Source: Anomaloglossus baeobatrachus
Taxonomy: Eukaryota > Chordata > Amphibia > Anura > Aromobatidae
NCBI RefSeq assembly: GCF_048569485.1
Contig: NC_134356.1
Coordinates: forward strand, 532,840,556-532,904,555
DNA: 64,000 nt
Direction: 5' to 3'
A program made the position numbers and the translations under genes. Every line of letters starts with the position of its first letter. Position 1 is the stretch's first letter. A model generated the notes under the pieces. The model worked only from the letters and a program-made list of their open reading frames with translations, did not search any database and was not told the DNA's origin. Of the stretch, positions 34,057 through 45,898 are shown in pieces.

Positions 34057-34409
34057 TATTACAGACAACCATTTTATTGCTGTTGAGAGACTAAAGTAAG
34101 GCATGTGTTTTCCAATTAGTAACAATACCTCAAGATATGGAAAAATAGCCCACATTTGCATCTACAGGAATATCTGCCATTGTCTAATGGAAGAGTGGCC
34201 CTATCACCCATAGAAATCAGTCCATCTAGAAAAAGATAACTGAACTGTGATTAACCTGAGCACACAAACCTATTATACTTGAGACAACCTTAATACATGA
34301 GGCCTTATATATTTATACATGTAAACATTTTGTCTCTCACATTCATATAAAAACACAACCATGAAGATTTATACACTGTATAATATAATGTTTTCTTCCA
34401 CATTTATAG

Positions 34410-34614
34410 GCTAAAGATGAATTAAATGAGACAGATGAGAAGAGAGAATTAGCTATAAAGGAACTTCGAGACTTAGCGCAGGAGAAAGCGACCACTGGTG
34501 ATGACCTCTCCAGGACAGTGGCAGAGAAGGTGGTGGGGAATGATGATTTCTTTTTTCTGCGTTTCATTCGGGCCCGAAAATTTGATATAAATCGAGCCTA
34601 TGACCTTATGAAAG
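34410..34614 (+). CDS. RLBP1: RLBP1 coding exon 3 (codons 48-115 and first base of 116)
   Basis: 205 bp between acceptor CATTTATAG (AG 34408-34409) and donor GTATGT (34615 on). It encodes AKDELNETDEKRELAIKELR, a charged helix matching human [20 protein letters not shown], then [18 protein letters not shown] and NRAYDLMK, matching the CRAL-TRIO-N signature [20 protein letters not shown]. It ends in phase 1, leaving a G for codon 116 (glycine in human). Together the three coding exons give 115 of roughly 317 residues. The lipid-binding CRAL-TRIO domain must be encoded further 3', and no such exon was found up to 64000. No sign of decay, so this looks like a live gene. Confidence 0.95.
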
Positions 34615-36112
34615 GTATGTAACTGCCTTCTTTCAGATGAGCATTTAATCAGTTATGTGTGTATCCTGCAAACTTGTGCTGTTGTACTGCAAAACTGTAA
34701 GGTCTGTACTGGGAGTTATCTTCTAAAGGCATTTAAGGCATATGGAAGCTTGACTGCTGCTTCCATAACACAGATGGAGAGAGCCTCTGAAATATGCAGA
34801 GGACTAGTCCATTCAATCTCCCATAAAAGTTCACCCAGTGGCGGAGGGGACAGGTCCCCTGTTCTCTTGATAAGTGGGGGTGCTAGGGGTGGAAACTTTA
34901 TCTCATAGGCATATAAGATAGATCTGGTGCCATAAAAGTCTTGGTGAGAAGACATCTTTCATACAAATCAGGGTTAAAAAGGCCCTGTTGCCCTCCTCTC
35001 TTTCCTCACTCTTTTCTAATTCCCTTTCTTCCTTCTCCCGCTCCTTGCTCCTTTCTTTCCCTCTCTTACCCCCTCTCGCCCTCCTTATTTGTTTCTGGTT
35101 CCTTTTTCTCTCTCCTTCTCTACCTTTTTCTATTTTTTTTTATTTAATAAAGATTTGAGTCTGGACGCTGCAGATACTGGTATGGCAGTAAAGAAGGGTC
35201 CAGAGCTAAAGAAAATGGGTGAAGGCCCACATGACAGGGGCTGGGCCATGAAGGAATGATTAGGGGTTGAGGGATTTGAACAGGATGAGAGGAAGGGGAG
35301 GCGCAACGTACATTGGGGGATATATAGGGGAAAGTCCAGGAAAAGGGGCCATTTTGTGGGGAGCACGCAGAAAGGAGTCCCACCCACCCTCTTGGGTTTC
35401 GGTTCATATTACTTAAAACGATGTTGGGTTGAGTTTCAGGCGATCCTGTCACAGTGGTTGTGGCGATGGGATGGGGTCCTTGGAGGTGGTGAAATTGGGG
35501 TTCAGGGTGATTTATATGGATGATTCCATCCCGGATGGAATGAGTAATCAGTCATTTGGTACTTAGCGGGGCTCTGGATGGGGGTATGCCCTGGGAGCCG
35601 GTGGTGTTATACATTTCGAACCACTTATTGTGGTATGATGCCCTTGAGCTGGGGTTAATGGTTGAGGGTAAAATAGGTTTACATAAGTGATTTGGTGTTA
35701 TGTGCCAAAAACTTGTAGCTTCAAGGACCTCACCCCAAAATGTGTGGTTATTTACATTGTTATGTTAATTTATGTTAATAAATGGCCGCAGTGGACAAAT
35801 GTATCCAAAAAAAGTGTAATATGGTTATTTATGAAGTTTAAGGGTTGGGAAAGGGTTATGAGTGAGGGGAGAGAAGGTATGGAATGGAGGAAATTGGGCC
35901 ATACAGTGTGAAGCAAAGACAGGATTGAGATACCACTTTGTGGACTCAATGATATCTTTATGGCGGAGTTATTGGGCTGTTAATTGGGGCACGAAATGAG
36001 TCCTATTGTGCTGTACACTGGATATACCTTGTGGAAATGGCTTTATGTCTGTACCTTCTAGCACCTTGTTGTTCTGTTGTGGTATTAATAAAGATTCTTG
36101 AAAAAAAAAAAG
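34615..36112. other. RLBP1 intron 4, possible retrotransposon 3' end
   Basis: A pyrimidine-rich tract at about 34990-35135 (TCCCTCTCTTACCCCCTCTC-like) is followed by unassigned sequence. It ends in GTATTAATAAAGATTCTTG plus an A-run at about 36101-36112, which resembles a polyadenylated retrotransposon tail. No coding domain was recognised in it. Confidence 0.35.
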
Positions 36113-36447
36113 GGTTCCTGTTGTGTGGTAAAAAGTGGACAGTTTTTCCCTGTATTTTATTTTCCTATCCGTATTTTTTTTTTCTTCATTATACGGTTGC
36201 AAAAATATGGGCCTTTTATGTAGTACTAATCTTTATGGATTTTCTGGGGATGTGTCTTTTGGCTGCTCTGCATTATTATCAATGCTACCTTGGTAAAGAC
36301 CATAAAAAATGACCACTAAAACAAAAAAAGTTCCATAACTTGGCAACCATATGGCAGATATATGAAAAAAAAGCCCAAAATGGAATACTCGGGGGACTAG
36401 GAGGAATAAAGTAACAGGCCATTCCTGACCTGGAGACAGGTTCTCTT
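36113..36447. mobile_element. MITE of the AAAGGGAA-type family, degenerate
   Basis: Right end GACCTGGAGACAGGTTCTCTTTAA is close to the family at 37248-37497. The interior block (GGAATACTCGGGGGA, ATGGGCCTTTT) is shared with 43836-44216. The left end GGGTTCCTGTTG is weak. Confidence 0.5.
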
Positions 36448-37247
36448 TAAATCCATTTATATGGACTGATTATCAGCCATCAATCATTCATAATAACACT
36501 TGTTTGTGTGTACTGTCTGGTGTAAATATGATACTGATCACCACACAAACGGGCAAACATTCACTCGTCAAGTGCTCACATCAGTTATACTAGCAAAAGA
36601 ATCACCTGGGAATGAGCTGCCAACAACATGATGCTGTATGGGTGAAATGATCATATTTTATGATTTTATGATCATTCTTCCCTATGCAATATTTAGCAGA
36701 TCATGAGAATGAGCCTGTAAACAAATGCTAATTGAATTGTATATAGTATATTGTCCATTGGTGCTCGGTAAGGAGTGAAAATCATCCTGTCTAAAGGGGT
36801 CTTTAGAAGACCTGCCTGCCACGCTGTTATATCCATTGCTTGCATTGAACCAGAAATAACAAGATCAAAACCAGTGCCGACACTGCTGGATTATTGGAGC
36901 TGAATATAAATGTTATTATTTCACTGGAGGGAATTGAGAAGGAGGTCGACCAATTAGTGAACAACCCCTTTATTTTCAAAATAAAGCACTGTAGAACGCC
37001 AGTTTTTAAAAGAGTGTAATATACTCACTGTCAGGATTTGGCTCTGCTTGCTGGTTCTAGCAGTCGTTACATGACCTCTCAAATACGATTTTCATTCTTC
37101 TGGTCACATGACAATGAGCTTCTCGTCCTGACTCTCTTAATGAAGCAGCGATTGAAGTTTTTCACTGAACATTGACAGAATTATGAAGGGCAGTTTGTCG
37201 GCACATGACTGTAAATGTGCAAATCGTATGTGACGGCTCAAACTGCT
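36448..37247. other. RLBP1 intron 4, no feature
   Basis: No supported repeat boundary or coding signal. Confidence 0.4.
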
Positions 37248-37497
37248 TAAAGGGAATCTGTCACCAGATGTTTATAATACTCACCTGAGGGCAGATCAAA
37301 GTGCGCCTGTGCAGGATCTCAATGTCGGCTTGTGTGTAGTACGTAGAATGCGCCATCCACACTAGCTTCACATAAAGGACAAAGATGGCCGAAAGAGGAG
37401 GCGCAGACCCGGTGAACAGAGACACCCATCCCACCAGTCTGCTCTGCACCAACCGTTAGGTGAGTATTATAAATATCCGGTGACAGGTTCCCTTTAA
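37248..37497. mobile_element. MITE, AAAGGGAATCTGTCACCAG family
   Basis: Left TAAAGGGAATCTGTCACCAG and right CGGTGACAGGTTCCCTTTA. The arms continue with TATAATACTCACCT and AGGTGAGTATTATA. About 250 bp. Confidence 0.75.
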
Positions 37498-38214
37498 GCT
37501 GTGCATAGCAAGTGGCACTAAACTGGATTTTTGCCCCAAGTACAGGAAAAACTAGAGTCACTCTGGTAGGGAGGTCCCCAACAAATGAATGTCAGGGAAG
37601 ATCAGGGTTATTCATGTCTGATTTCGGACTAACAATCCATTTGTTGCCTAGAGATAAGCCATCGTAAGAGACGTCTGGCCACGGCTCTCGTATAGAAAAC
37701 ACAGGAACACTCTGCTGAGCAAGCGCTCCTGTGTATGGGAGAATTATGTGAAATACCCGCCGGCTGAAAGTTCTGATGAACCATCATTTAGCTTACAGCC
37801 ATTGAAAGCATATTGGGGGCGTTGGAGAGAGCAACCTTATTTGGCACACCGGACCTCATATGCCTATGTGCACACAAGAGGAATTGGCACTTTATCCTTT
37901 CGGGTGCTTTATACTTTATGAAGTGCACATCTCTATTCAATACTTTAACGTAGTGTTCATTTTTCTATTTGCGTAGGCAGTTATAGCTTTAATAGTAAGG
38001 TAAAAAGCACAGCTGCGATGGTGTGTTATCCAAATGGTGGAGTGCCCCCCACTGGCGGAAACAGTGAGAAGAAGGCCCTTGTGCAAGAACAATATATTGG
38101 CCAATTAAAGCCCAAGAGCTCATCATGATGTACAATTCCACCTGCTTTGGCGGTAGTAAGGTGGTCCCCTAGCCTCTTGGGTCCCTGTCCGGCTGTACAG
38201 GGTGCACCAATAAT
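37498..38214. other. No gene recognised
   Basis: Intron 4 or beyond; nothing supported. Confidence 0.4.
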
Positions 38215-38428
38215 ATTACAGCTCTGGGGTGGGGGGGGTAGACAGTTCTGCAAGGTATACAGCTCTGGGTTGGGGGGACAGACAGTTCTGCAGGGTATAC
38301 AACTCTGGGGTGGGGGGGACAGACAGTTCTGCATGGTATACAGGTCTGGGTGGGGGGATAGACACTTCTGCAGGGTATACAGCTCTGGGTGGGGGGATAG
38401 ACACTTCTGCAGGGTATACAGCACTGGG
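38215..38428. repeat. About 40-bp G-rich minisatellite, five units
   Basis: Units of the type TTCTGCAGGGTATACAGCTC followed by TGGGTGGGGGGA. All frames are open on both strands, giving spurious ORFs. The TATACAGCTCTGG block resembles the array at 57000-57971. Confidence 0.85.
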
Positions 38429-38491
38429 GGACAGGACATACAGCTCGTCGGGATGTTAATGCTTCGGCTCCTCTCTTCATCTGTGGGTTGA

Positions 38492-38583
38492 GCCTAGAAT
38501 GTATGGGCTCCTTCCAGGTTAGTGGGCGTAACCAGCTTCATGACAAATTAAGTCATACCTGGAAGGAGCCCATATATTCTAGC
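38492..38583. repeat. Inverted repeat hairpin
   Basis: GAATGTATGGGCTCCTTCCA at about 38497 pairs with TGGAAGGAGCCCATATATTC at about 38560 (one or two mismatches). Flanked by CTTCATCTGTGGG on both sides (about 38476 and 38590), so it may be a short MITE. Confidence 0.6.
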
Positions 38584-38739
38584 ATCTACCTTCATCTGTG
38601 GGAGCGCTGTGCACGCTGCGTGTTAGCTCCGCCCACAGATGAACTTAGTCCCTACACGCGGCGGTGAAAGCTGCATGCAGGTGAGGATGTAAGAGCCTGC
38701 AGCCAGGGCCTGAGCAGTTAACCACTGATTTATCCTGTC

Positions 38740-40230
38740 TCTATATCAGTCTCTCTCTATCTGTGTCTGTCTGTCTCTCTCTATCTGTGTCTGTCTGTCT
38801 CTCTCTATCTCTGTGTCTGTCTGTCTCTCTCTATCTCTGTGTCTGTCTGTCTCTTTCCATGCCTGTCTCTTTTCCTGCCTGTCTCTTTCCCCGCCTGTCT
38901 CTTTCCCCGCCTGTCTCTTTCCCCGCCTGTCTCTTTCCCCGCCTGTCTCTTTCCCCGCCTGTCTCTTTCCCCGCCTGTCTCTTTCCCCGCCTGTCTCTTT
39001 CCCCGCCTGTCTCTTTCCCCGCCTGTCTCTTTCCCCGCCTGTCTCTTTCCCCGCCTGTCTCTTTCCCCGCCTGTCTCTTTCCCCGTCTGTCTCTTTCCCC
39101 GTCTGTCTCTTTCCCCGTCTGTCTCTTTCCCCGTCTGTCTCTGTCTCTTTCCTTGTCTCTTTCCTTGTCTCCCTCCTTGTCTCTTTCCTTGTCTCTGTCT
39201 CTTTTCATGTTTTTGTCTCTTTCCCTGTCTCTGTCTCTTTCCCTGTCTGTCTCTTTCCCCGTCTGTCTCTGTCTCTTTCCTTGTCTCTTTCCTTGTCTCC
39301 CTCCTTGTCTCTTTCCTTGTCTCTGTCTCTTTTCATGTTTTTGTCTCTTTCCCTGTCTGTCTCTTTCCCTGTCTGCCTGTCTGTTTCCCTGTCTGTCTGT
39401 GTCTATCTGTCTGTCTGCCTCTGTCTCTTTGACTGTCTGTTTCTTTCTCTGTCTTTTTCCCTCTCTGTCTGTCTGTTTGTTTGACTGTCTGTCTCTGTCT
39501 CTTTTCCTGTCTGTCTCTTTCCCTGTCTGTCTGTGTCTGCTTCTGTCTGTCACTTTGACTGTCTCTTTCCCTGTCTGTCTCTTTCTCTCTGTCTCTTTCC
39601 CTGTCTGCCTCTTACTCTGTCTGTGCCTATGTCTGTCTGCCTTCCTGTCTCTCTCTATCCGTCTCTTTCCCTGTCTGTCTGTCTCTGTCTGTCTGTGTCT
39701 CTTTGACTGACTCTGTCTGCCTCTGTCTCTTTGACTGTCTCTCCCTCTGTCTCTTTTCCTGTCTGTCTCTGTCTCTGTCTGTCTGTCTTTCCCCATCTCT
39801 TTCCCTGTCTGTCTGCCTCTGTCTGTGTCTTTGACTGTTTCTCTCTCTGTCTCTTTCCCTGTCTGCCTCTTACTCTGTCTGTGCCTATGTCTGTCTGTCT
39901 CTTTCTGTCTCTCTGTTTCCATCTCCCAACCGACATTTTATTACCTCACACATAAGCTACTTACACTAACAATTTCCTTTGTTCCTATAGCAACCAATCA
40001 GAGCGACTATTAATAACCTATAGCTTGCAGCTCCATTGACTTTAATGGAGGCAGGTTTTTTGGAGAGTAACTGTAAAGCGTGGGGTTAAATTTTCCCATC
40101 AAAACATAATCCATGATGCTCCCTGAGTCACATGGAGTGTCTGTGCAAAATTTCGTGATTGTAAATGCGACGGTGCAGATTCCTTTAGCGGACATACACA
40201 CACACACACACACACACAGCTTTATACTGT
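38740..40230 (-). mobile_element. Non-autonomous Helitron copy 1 (minus strand, CTAG end not found)
   Basis: The minus-strand 5' end (degenerate AGTATAAAGCTGTGTGTG, with a CA/TG microsatellite) lies at about 40212-40230. The conserved 5' domain follows: CCGTCGCATTTACAATCACG, then TTAACCCCACGCTTTACAGT in complement. The rest is the Helitron minisatellite up to about 38755. No CTAG/hairpin terminus could be located on the left, so that boundary is approximate. It abuts copy 2 at 40231. Confidence 0.65.
38880..39140. repeat. Regular 16-bp minisatellite within Helitron copy 1
   Basis: About 16 nearly perfect units of TCTTTCCCCGCCTGTC, much more uniform than the surrounding array (38755-39925). 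This suggests recent expansion. Spurious frames of over 300 codons arise on both strands. Confidence 0.85.
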
Positions 40231-40268
40231 ACTAGCTGTAGTACCCGGGCGTTGTCCGGGATAGTAAC

Positions 40269-41151
40269 TGTTATGATCCTGAACCATGGAAGATCACAAT
40301 AGATCATTGGCAAAAGGTGACAAGAGCATTGGCAACTAATCTGGCCACCATCCCCTTACTGACCATCAACACTAGAAGTAGCTGAGGGGTGAACTATCAT
40401 CCTATGCACCGCAAACCCAGCCGGAGAACTAGCTATCTTAAAGGAAGGAAGGATGAATAACTGTCTGCCTCAGAAATAGATCGTAAAAGGTATAGCAAGC
40501 CCCCCACATTCAAAGACTACGGTGATATAGAAAAATACAATACACAGATGTATGATAGGATCAGCAAAGGTGAGGCCCCATTGACTAAATAGGAAAGGAT
40601 AGGAAAGGGGCTGATGGTAGCCAGACAAAAACCCTACAAAAACCCAAATACCTAATAGTACAAAAAAGTCCTCAGATCGCATGATCTGCACTCCATCCTA
40701 TCTCAGACGCTCTTGTCAAACCAATGAACAGAAAACAGGAACAATTACAAATTCAAGAAGCAACAAACACATGAACTTATAGGAGCAAAACTCCAAAGAT
40801 AGCTGCAGGGAGCTTCCCAGCAAAGCAACAGAGAGGGAAGATTCCTGCATGCAAATAAACTGAAAACAACCACAATAATTGACAACCCAGATAAGAACAA
40901 AAGAACAAAAACAACATAAGAAAGAACCAAGCACTTATCTGGGGTAGATGTGGTCAGAAGCAAGATGAAAAGGCTGGAGAGCTACAGGACAATGATAACC
41001 GGCTCAGCCTGCCAGGAGGTCAGGGTTTAAATAGGCAGAGAGTTAGCAATGGAAACGCCCATTGCTCCAGCACACCTGGTCTCCGTGCAAACCATTCCTG
41101 GCCACAAGAGGGAGCCTCACAGCAGCAAAAGCATAACTGACATTCACAACA
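40269..41151 (-). mobile_element. Solo LTR of the Gypsy family
   Basis: On the minus strand it reads TGTTGTGAATGTCAGTTATG... to ...GGATCATAACA, the same family as 8010-9809. The block GCTCCCTCTTGTGGCCAGGA is conserved. Flanks are AGTAAC and GATAAC. No internal region. Fossil. Confidence 0.8.
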
Positions 41152-41159
41152 GATAACTG

Positions 41160-41900
41160 TCTTTTTGTCTCTCTCCCAGTCTGTCTGTCTGTGTCTGTCT
41201 GTCTATCTCTTTCTGTCTGTCTCTGTGTGTGTCTATGTGTGTGGCTCTGTGTGTGTTTGTCTCTTTCCCTGTCTGTCTGTGTGTCAGGCTCTATCCATGT
41301 CTGTCTGTCTGTCTGTTTGTGTCTAACTCTCTGTCTGTCTCTGTATCAGTCTCTCTGTCTGTCTCTCTATCTCTGTGTCTGTCTGTCTGTTTCCCCCTCT
41401 GCCTCTTTCCCCCTCTGTCTCTTTCCCCCTCTGTCTCTTTTCCCCTCTGTCTCTTTTCCGCTCTGTCTCTTTTCCCCTCTGTCACTTTTCCCCTCTGTCA
41501 CTTTTCCCCTCTGTCTCTTTTCCCCTCTGTTTCTTTTTCCCTCTGTTTCTTTTTCCCTCTGTCTCTTTCCCCCTCTGTCTGTTTTCCCCCTCTGTCTGTT
41601 TTCCCCCTCTGTCTGTTTTCCCCCTCTGTCTCTTTTCCCCCTCTGTCTCTTTTCCCCCTCTGTCTCTTTTCCCGCTCTGTCTCTTGCCCCCTCTGTCTCT
41701 TCCCCCCTGTCTCTTTTCCCCTCTGTCTCTTTTTACCCTCTGTCTCTTTTCCCCTCTGTCTTTTCCCCTCTCTCTTTCCCTGTCTGCCTTCCTCTGTCTG
41801 TCTCTTTGACTATCTCTCTCTCTCTGTCTCTTTCCCTGTTTGCCTCTTTCTCTGGCTGTGCTTATGTCTGTCTGTCTCTCTGTCTCTATCAGTCTCTCCA
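41160..41900. repeat. Helitron copy 2 minisatellite
   Basis: Units around TCTCTTTTCCCCTCTG, a derivative of the unit in the other two Helitrons. Open on both strands, non-coding. Confidence 0.8.
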
Positions 41901-42179
41901 CTGACATCTTATTACCTCACACATAAACTTCTTATACTAAAAATTTATTTTGTTCCTATAGCAACCACTCACAGCTTCTATTAATAAGCCGTAGCTCCTA
42001 TCTCCATTGACTTTAATGGAGACCAGTGTTTTGGAGAGTAACTGTAACGTGCGAGGTTAAATTTTCCTGTCAAAACATAGTCTATGACATTCCCTGAGTC
42101 ACATGGAGCATCTGAGCAAAATTTCGTGATTGTAAATGCGACGGTGAAAATTTCTTTAGCGGACATACACACATACATA

Positions 42180-43335
42180 TGTGCCGCCCCTGCAGCGGTC
42201 GAACCGCTCAGATCCGGGGTTGCTGTGGTTCGAGGGTCCCGGACCTGGGGGCTTGCGACCACTCAAATGTAAAGGGGGCTATTTACAGGGGATAAATGTT
42301 CGTGAAACCACCCGTGGTTCACGGTAAATGGGAGTACCGCCGCTGCCGATGGGAGTACCCAGGGGAGATGGAGCGGGGAAGCGAGATGACTTTCCCTCCA
42401 CTGGTAGGGCAGGCCCCGGGACTCTGGATGGTGAAGGTGCAGGGGTGCGGGGTGCAGACCATCAAATAGACTGTGACACATAAGTAAACCAAGTTTCTGG
42501 GTGCTGCTGCCTCTCTGGGGGAGCTCGTCCGGGAATCCACCCCCGTTGATATTACTGGTGGTCTTGACCTGCCTCCTTGCACTAATTTTAGATGTTTCTG
42601 ACTGACCCCTCGGCCTGGAGCTTTCAGGGTCCCACTCCCTATATTTGAATAGAGGAGCTGTGCTCTTGATGGCTGACACTTGGGATTTCAGTGGGCCGCA
42701 TGGGTTGGAAAGCCCTATTCCCCTCGTTGTGTTGGTGCCTTCGATCTCTGAGCTCTTGGGGAAAGTTCATAAAGAGACTATCCTCCACAGGTTAATTATC
42801 AGGTTGCGTGAAGCTACACCCTGATCTAGGGTCCAGTACCCCACCGTGCTCGGTACCAGTCTGGTTACTAGATATTCCAGTGCCGACCGTTCTCCAAAAC
42901 TAAGTCTGGCTCCTTGCTCTAATACCCTGCGACCGGGTCTCTGACTCCTCCGATCCCAAACCACCGTCTGCGACCTAGTCAAAGTCTCCCGGGGAGCTAC
43001 TTCTCCCCTAGCTCCTCACTCTCTGAGGGCTCCCACTCAACTCCTCTCCCAGCTCCCCAGGAGCTGCCACTTCAGCTCCTCTCTCTCTGAAAGCTAATAC
43101 TGAACTGACTATGTCCCACCCACCAGTTTGCCTGACCCCTAGGCGGGTGGCCCTATTCCAGCTAGACCACCCACTAGTGTGCCTGACAGGGTGTGGTGTA
43201 AGGTGACTAGGATTTGAATGCTGATAGAAGCAATACCAAAGGTTAGGATCCCAGAACCATGGAGGGTTGGTTCCGCACTATAAGAAAAAGGAGTGCAGTT
43301 CCCTGTGACACCCTGACTAGTCCCGGGGCGTCACA
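42180..43335 (-). mobile_element. LTR-like repeat (TGTGACGCC...GGCGGCACA)
   Basis: On the minus strand it begins TGTGACGCCCCGGGACTAGT and ends GGGGCGGCACA. Flanked by CATA (42176-42179, 43336-43339), though the flank is itself a CATA repeat, so this is weak support. Related to 53160-54395. No coding domain. Confidence 0.7.
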
Positions 43336-43385
43336 CATACATACATATATACATACATACATACACTAAGCTTTATATATTAGAT

Positions 43386-43835
43386 ATTAGATTTGGTCTA
43401 GTAAAATGAACTAAACCTGAATTTCAAAGTAAAAGTCATATTTTCAATAGCTGGATAATTAATTCATGTTTTTTCTTAGTTGCTCTTATAGCCAGTAGGT
43501 GGCGCTGGTGCACTAGCTTTATACGTATTTGCCAAACTGATGTCAAATGTTATAGTAACATATTTTCTGGGAAGAAAGAAGCTGACGTCTCACCAGATCT
43601 AGAACATGTGAGTGTGGGTCGAAAGATACTTTCAGTAGTATCTCTGCTCCTGAGTTCTAGCTAAATGTGAGCTAGCTGGACTCTATGGGATTTACCCTGA
43701 ATAAGCGCAAAGCAGCCAGGGCTTTGTACAACATTGAACCCAATGCAAAATTTAGTTAGCCCTATTGCGTTGGCATTCACAATGTCACAACAAGCACCAG
43801 GACTCCTGCAGATACAATGTCACCCAGAAAAGCAT
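43386..43835. other. No gene recognised
   Basis: Unassigned sequence. Confidence 0.4.
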
Positions 43836-44216
43836 CAGAGAGGACCTGTCACCAGGACACAAGTGGCCAGGGTTTGCTCTTAAATAATTCTTGTTGTTCC
43901 TGTTAGTAATTCGTTTTTTTATTCTTTTTCAAACTCAGCCATACAGATTCAGAGGTATGGGCCTTTTTATTTTATGCTCTTTTTTATTTTCTTTACCAAC
44001 GAGGTATGGAACAGAGGGTAATACAGAAGGCAGAGATAGATCCCCAAAGGAGCCAAGAGCCCTTAGAAAGCACCACAAAATTTACCATCAAATAAAGAGG
44101 CCCATATCTCTGGAACCGTATAGCGGATTTTTTAAAATGTAAAATGTGGAATACTCAGGGAGGATCAGCAATAAAATGCAAGCAAAAACTGATCACTTTT
44201 GACCTGATGACATGTC
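43836..44216. mobile_element. MITE, AGGACCTGTCACCAGG family
   Basis: Left AGGACCTGTCACCAGGACAC and right CCTGATGACATGTCCTTTTT. It directly abuts the Tc1-like element that starts near 44225. Confidence 0.6.
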
Positions 44217-44652
44217 CTTTTTAGACTTATGAGTACACCCCTCACATTTTTGTAAATATTTTTTCTTTTCATGAGACGACACTGATAATATAACACTTTG
44301 ATACAATGTACAATAGTCAGTGTGCAGCTTGTATAACAGTGTCAATTTGGTGTGTCCTCTAAATAACTCAGTACACAGCCATTAATGTCTAACCCGCTGG
44401 CAACAAAAGTGAGTACACCCCAAGTATAAAATGGCCATATTGTGCCCAAAGTGACAATATTTGTGTGGCCACCATTATTTTCATGCACTGCCTTAACTCT
44501 CTTGGGCATGGAGTTCTCTGGAGCTTCACAGGAGCCGCTGGATCCTCTTCCATCCTCTATGACGACATCACGAAGCAGATGGGTGTTAAAGGCTGTACTC
44601 ACATTTGTTGCCAGCGGTTTTGACATTAATGACTGTGTGTTCAGTTATTTAG

Positions 44653-45373
44653 TCTTCTCTGCTCGATTTCTAAAACTTACTTGGACAAAACGGAATTGAT
44701 CATCTTTCTTTCTCCTTACTCAACCCCTCCAAAAGATCTATGCATCAGAGTCACTCTCCCCAGTCTTGCATGCGTGCTGCCTTAGGGTAACCCTCAACTA
44801 TGCACTCTCCTTCAAGCCACACATCCAAACCCTCTCACCTCCCTCCAAGTCCAACTCAAAATTATTTCCCGAATTTGTACATTCCTTATCCAAGAATTTG
44901 AAAAAACCACTAGTGCATGCCTTCATTACTGTAATCTCCTGCTCTGTGGCCTCCTTCTAACACCCTCACAAACCCTACAATCTATTCTAAACTCTGTTGT
45001 CCAACTAATCCCCCGGTCCACCTGCTACTCCCCAACCTTTCTTCTCTGGCAATCTCTTCACTGGCTTTCCATTGCCCAATGACTCCAGTTCAAAACCCTA
45101 TCTATGACATACAACGTCAACCGCAGCCTGTTTCCACCGTACATCTGTGACCTAGTCTGCGGTACTTATCTGCACACAACCTCTGATCCTCTCAAGATTT
45201 CCTTCTCTACTCCCTTGTTATCTCCTCTTCTCACAATCGCATACAAGATTTTTCGTCTGCAGCCCCCATATAGTCTGGAACTCTGTACTCCAACATATCA
45301 GACTCTCACCTACCTTGGAAACCTTCAAGAGGAACCTAAAGACCTCTTCCGACAAGCCTACAACCTGCAGTAA
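44653..45373 (+). pseudogene. L2-like ORF2 C-terminal remnant
   Basis: Frames give RVTLNYALSFKPHIQTLSPP (LGVTLDSSLSF-type), LLWQSLHWLSIAQ (LHWLPV motif), FKTLSMTYNVNRSLFPPYIC and a final LGNLQEEPKDLFRQAYNLQ. This is the order of the L2/CR1-clade post-reverse-transcriptase region. Several stops and at least one frame change interrupt it, so it is older than the CR1 at 3992. It carries no catalytic motif. Confidence 0.7.
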
Positions 45374-45594
45374 CCCTCAGCCCACTATACCGATGCGCGC
45401 CGAGCTCTACTCTCACCTACTGTATTCTCAGCCATCCCTTATAGACTGTGAGCCCTTGCGGGCAGGGTCCTCTCTCCTCCTGTTTCAGTCTGTGCCTTAT
45501 ATTGTTTGATTATGGTATTTGTCTCTATTATGTATACCCCTTTTTACATGCAAAGTGCCATGAATAAATAGCACTATAATGATAAATAATAACA
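44653..45594 (+). mobile_element. 5'-truncated L2-like LINE
   Basis: The C-terminal end of an L2-type ORF2 is followed by a 3' UTR (GACTGTGAGCCCTTGCGGGC, GTGCCATGAATAAATAGCAC) and a simple ATGATAAATAATAA tail. ATTTAG occurs at 44647-44652 and 45595-45600, a plausible target duplication. Inserted in the Tc1-like element. Confidence 0.75.
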
Positions 45595-45625
45595 ATTTAG
45601 AGGGCACACCAAACTTACACTGTTA

Positions 45626-45858
45626 GGGTACTTTCACACTTGCGTTATTTTCCTTCCGTTACAATCCGCCCTTTTGGGAAACAGCGGAATCCGTTAACGG
45701 ATTCCGCTGTTTCCCATAGACTTGTATGGTTGACGGATTGTACCAAAAGGAGCTGCGTTGCTTCCGCTGGGCGACGCTCCGTTGCTTCCGCCCAGCGGGA
45801 GGAACGCAGCATGTAACGTTATTTTGAGCAGCGGAATCCTCTGGATTTCACTGCGCAT

Positions 45859-45898
<40 letters not shown>

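Larger units (their letters stand above)
40232..43384 (-). mobile_element. Non-autonomous Helitron copy 2 with two LTR-type insertions
   Basis: The minus-strand 3' terminus is CTAG at 40232-40235, preceded by the hairpin CCCGGGCGTTGTCCGGG. The 5' terminus TCTAATATATAAAGCTTAGT lies at 43370-43384. The flanking bases fit an AT target. The interior has the GACAGAGGGGAAAAGA-type minisatellite (41160-41900), a solo Gypsy LTR (40269-41151) and a second LTR-like repeat (42180-43335). Without them it is about 1.1 kb, like the copy at 30878-31822. Confidence 0.8.

Noticed and set aside
38763-39922. 315- and 363-codon frames over the Helitron array
   Set aside because: Products of the pyrimidine-rich minisatellite, open on both strands at once. 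Serine/leucine or arginine/glutamate runs only.
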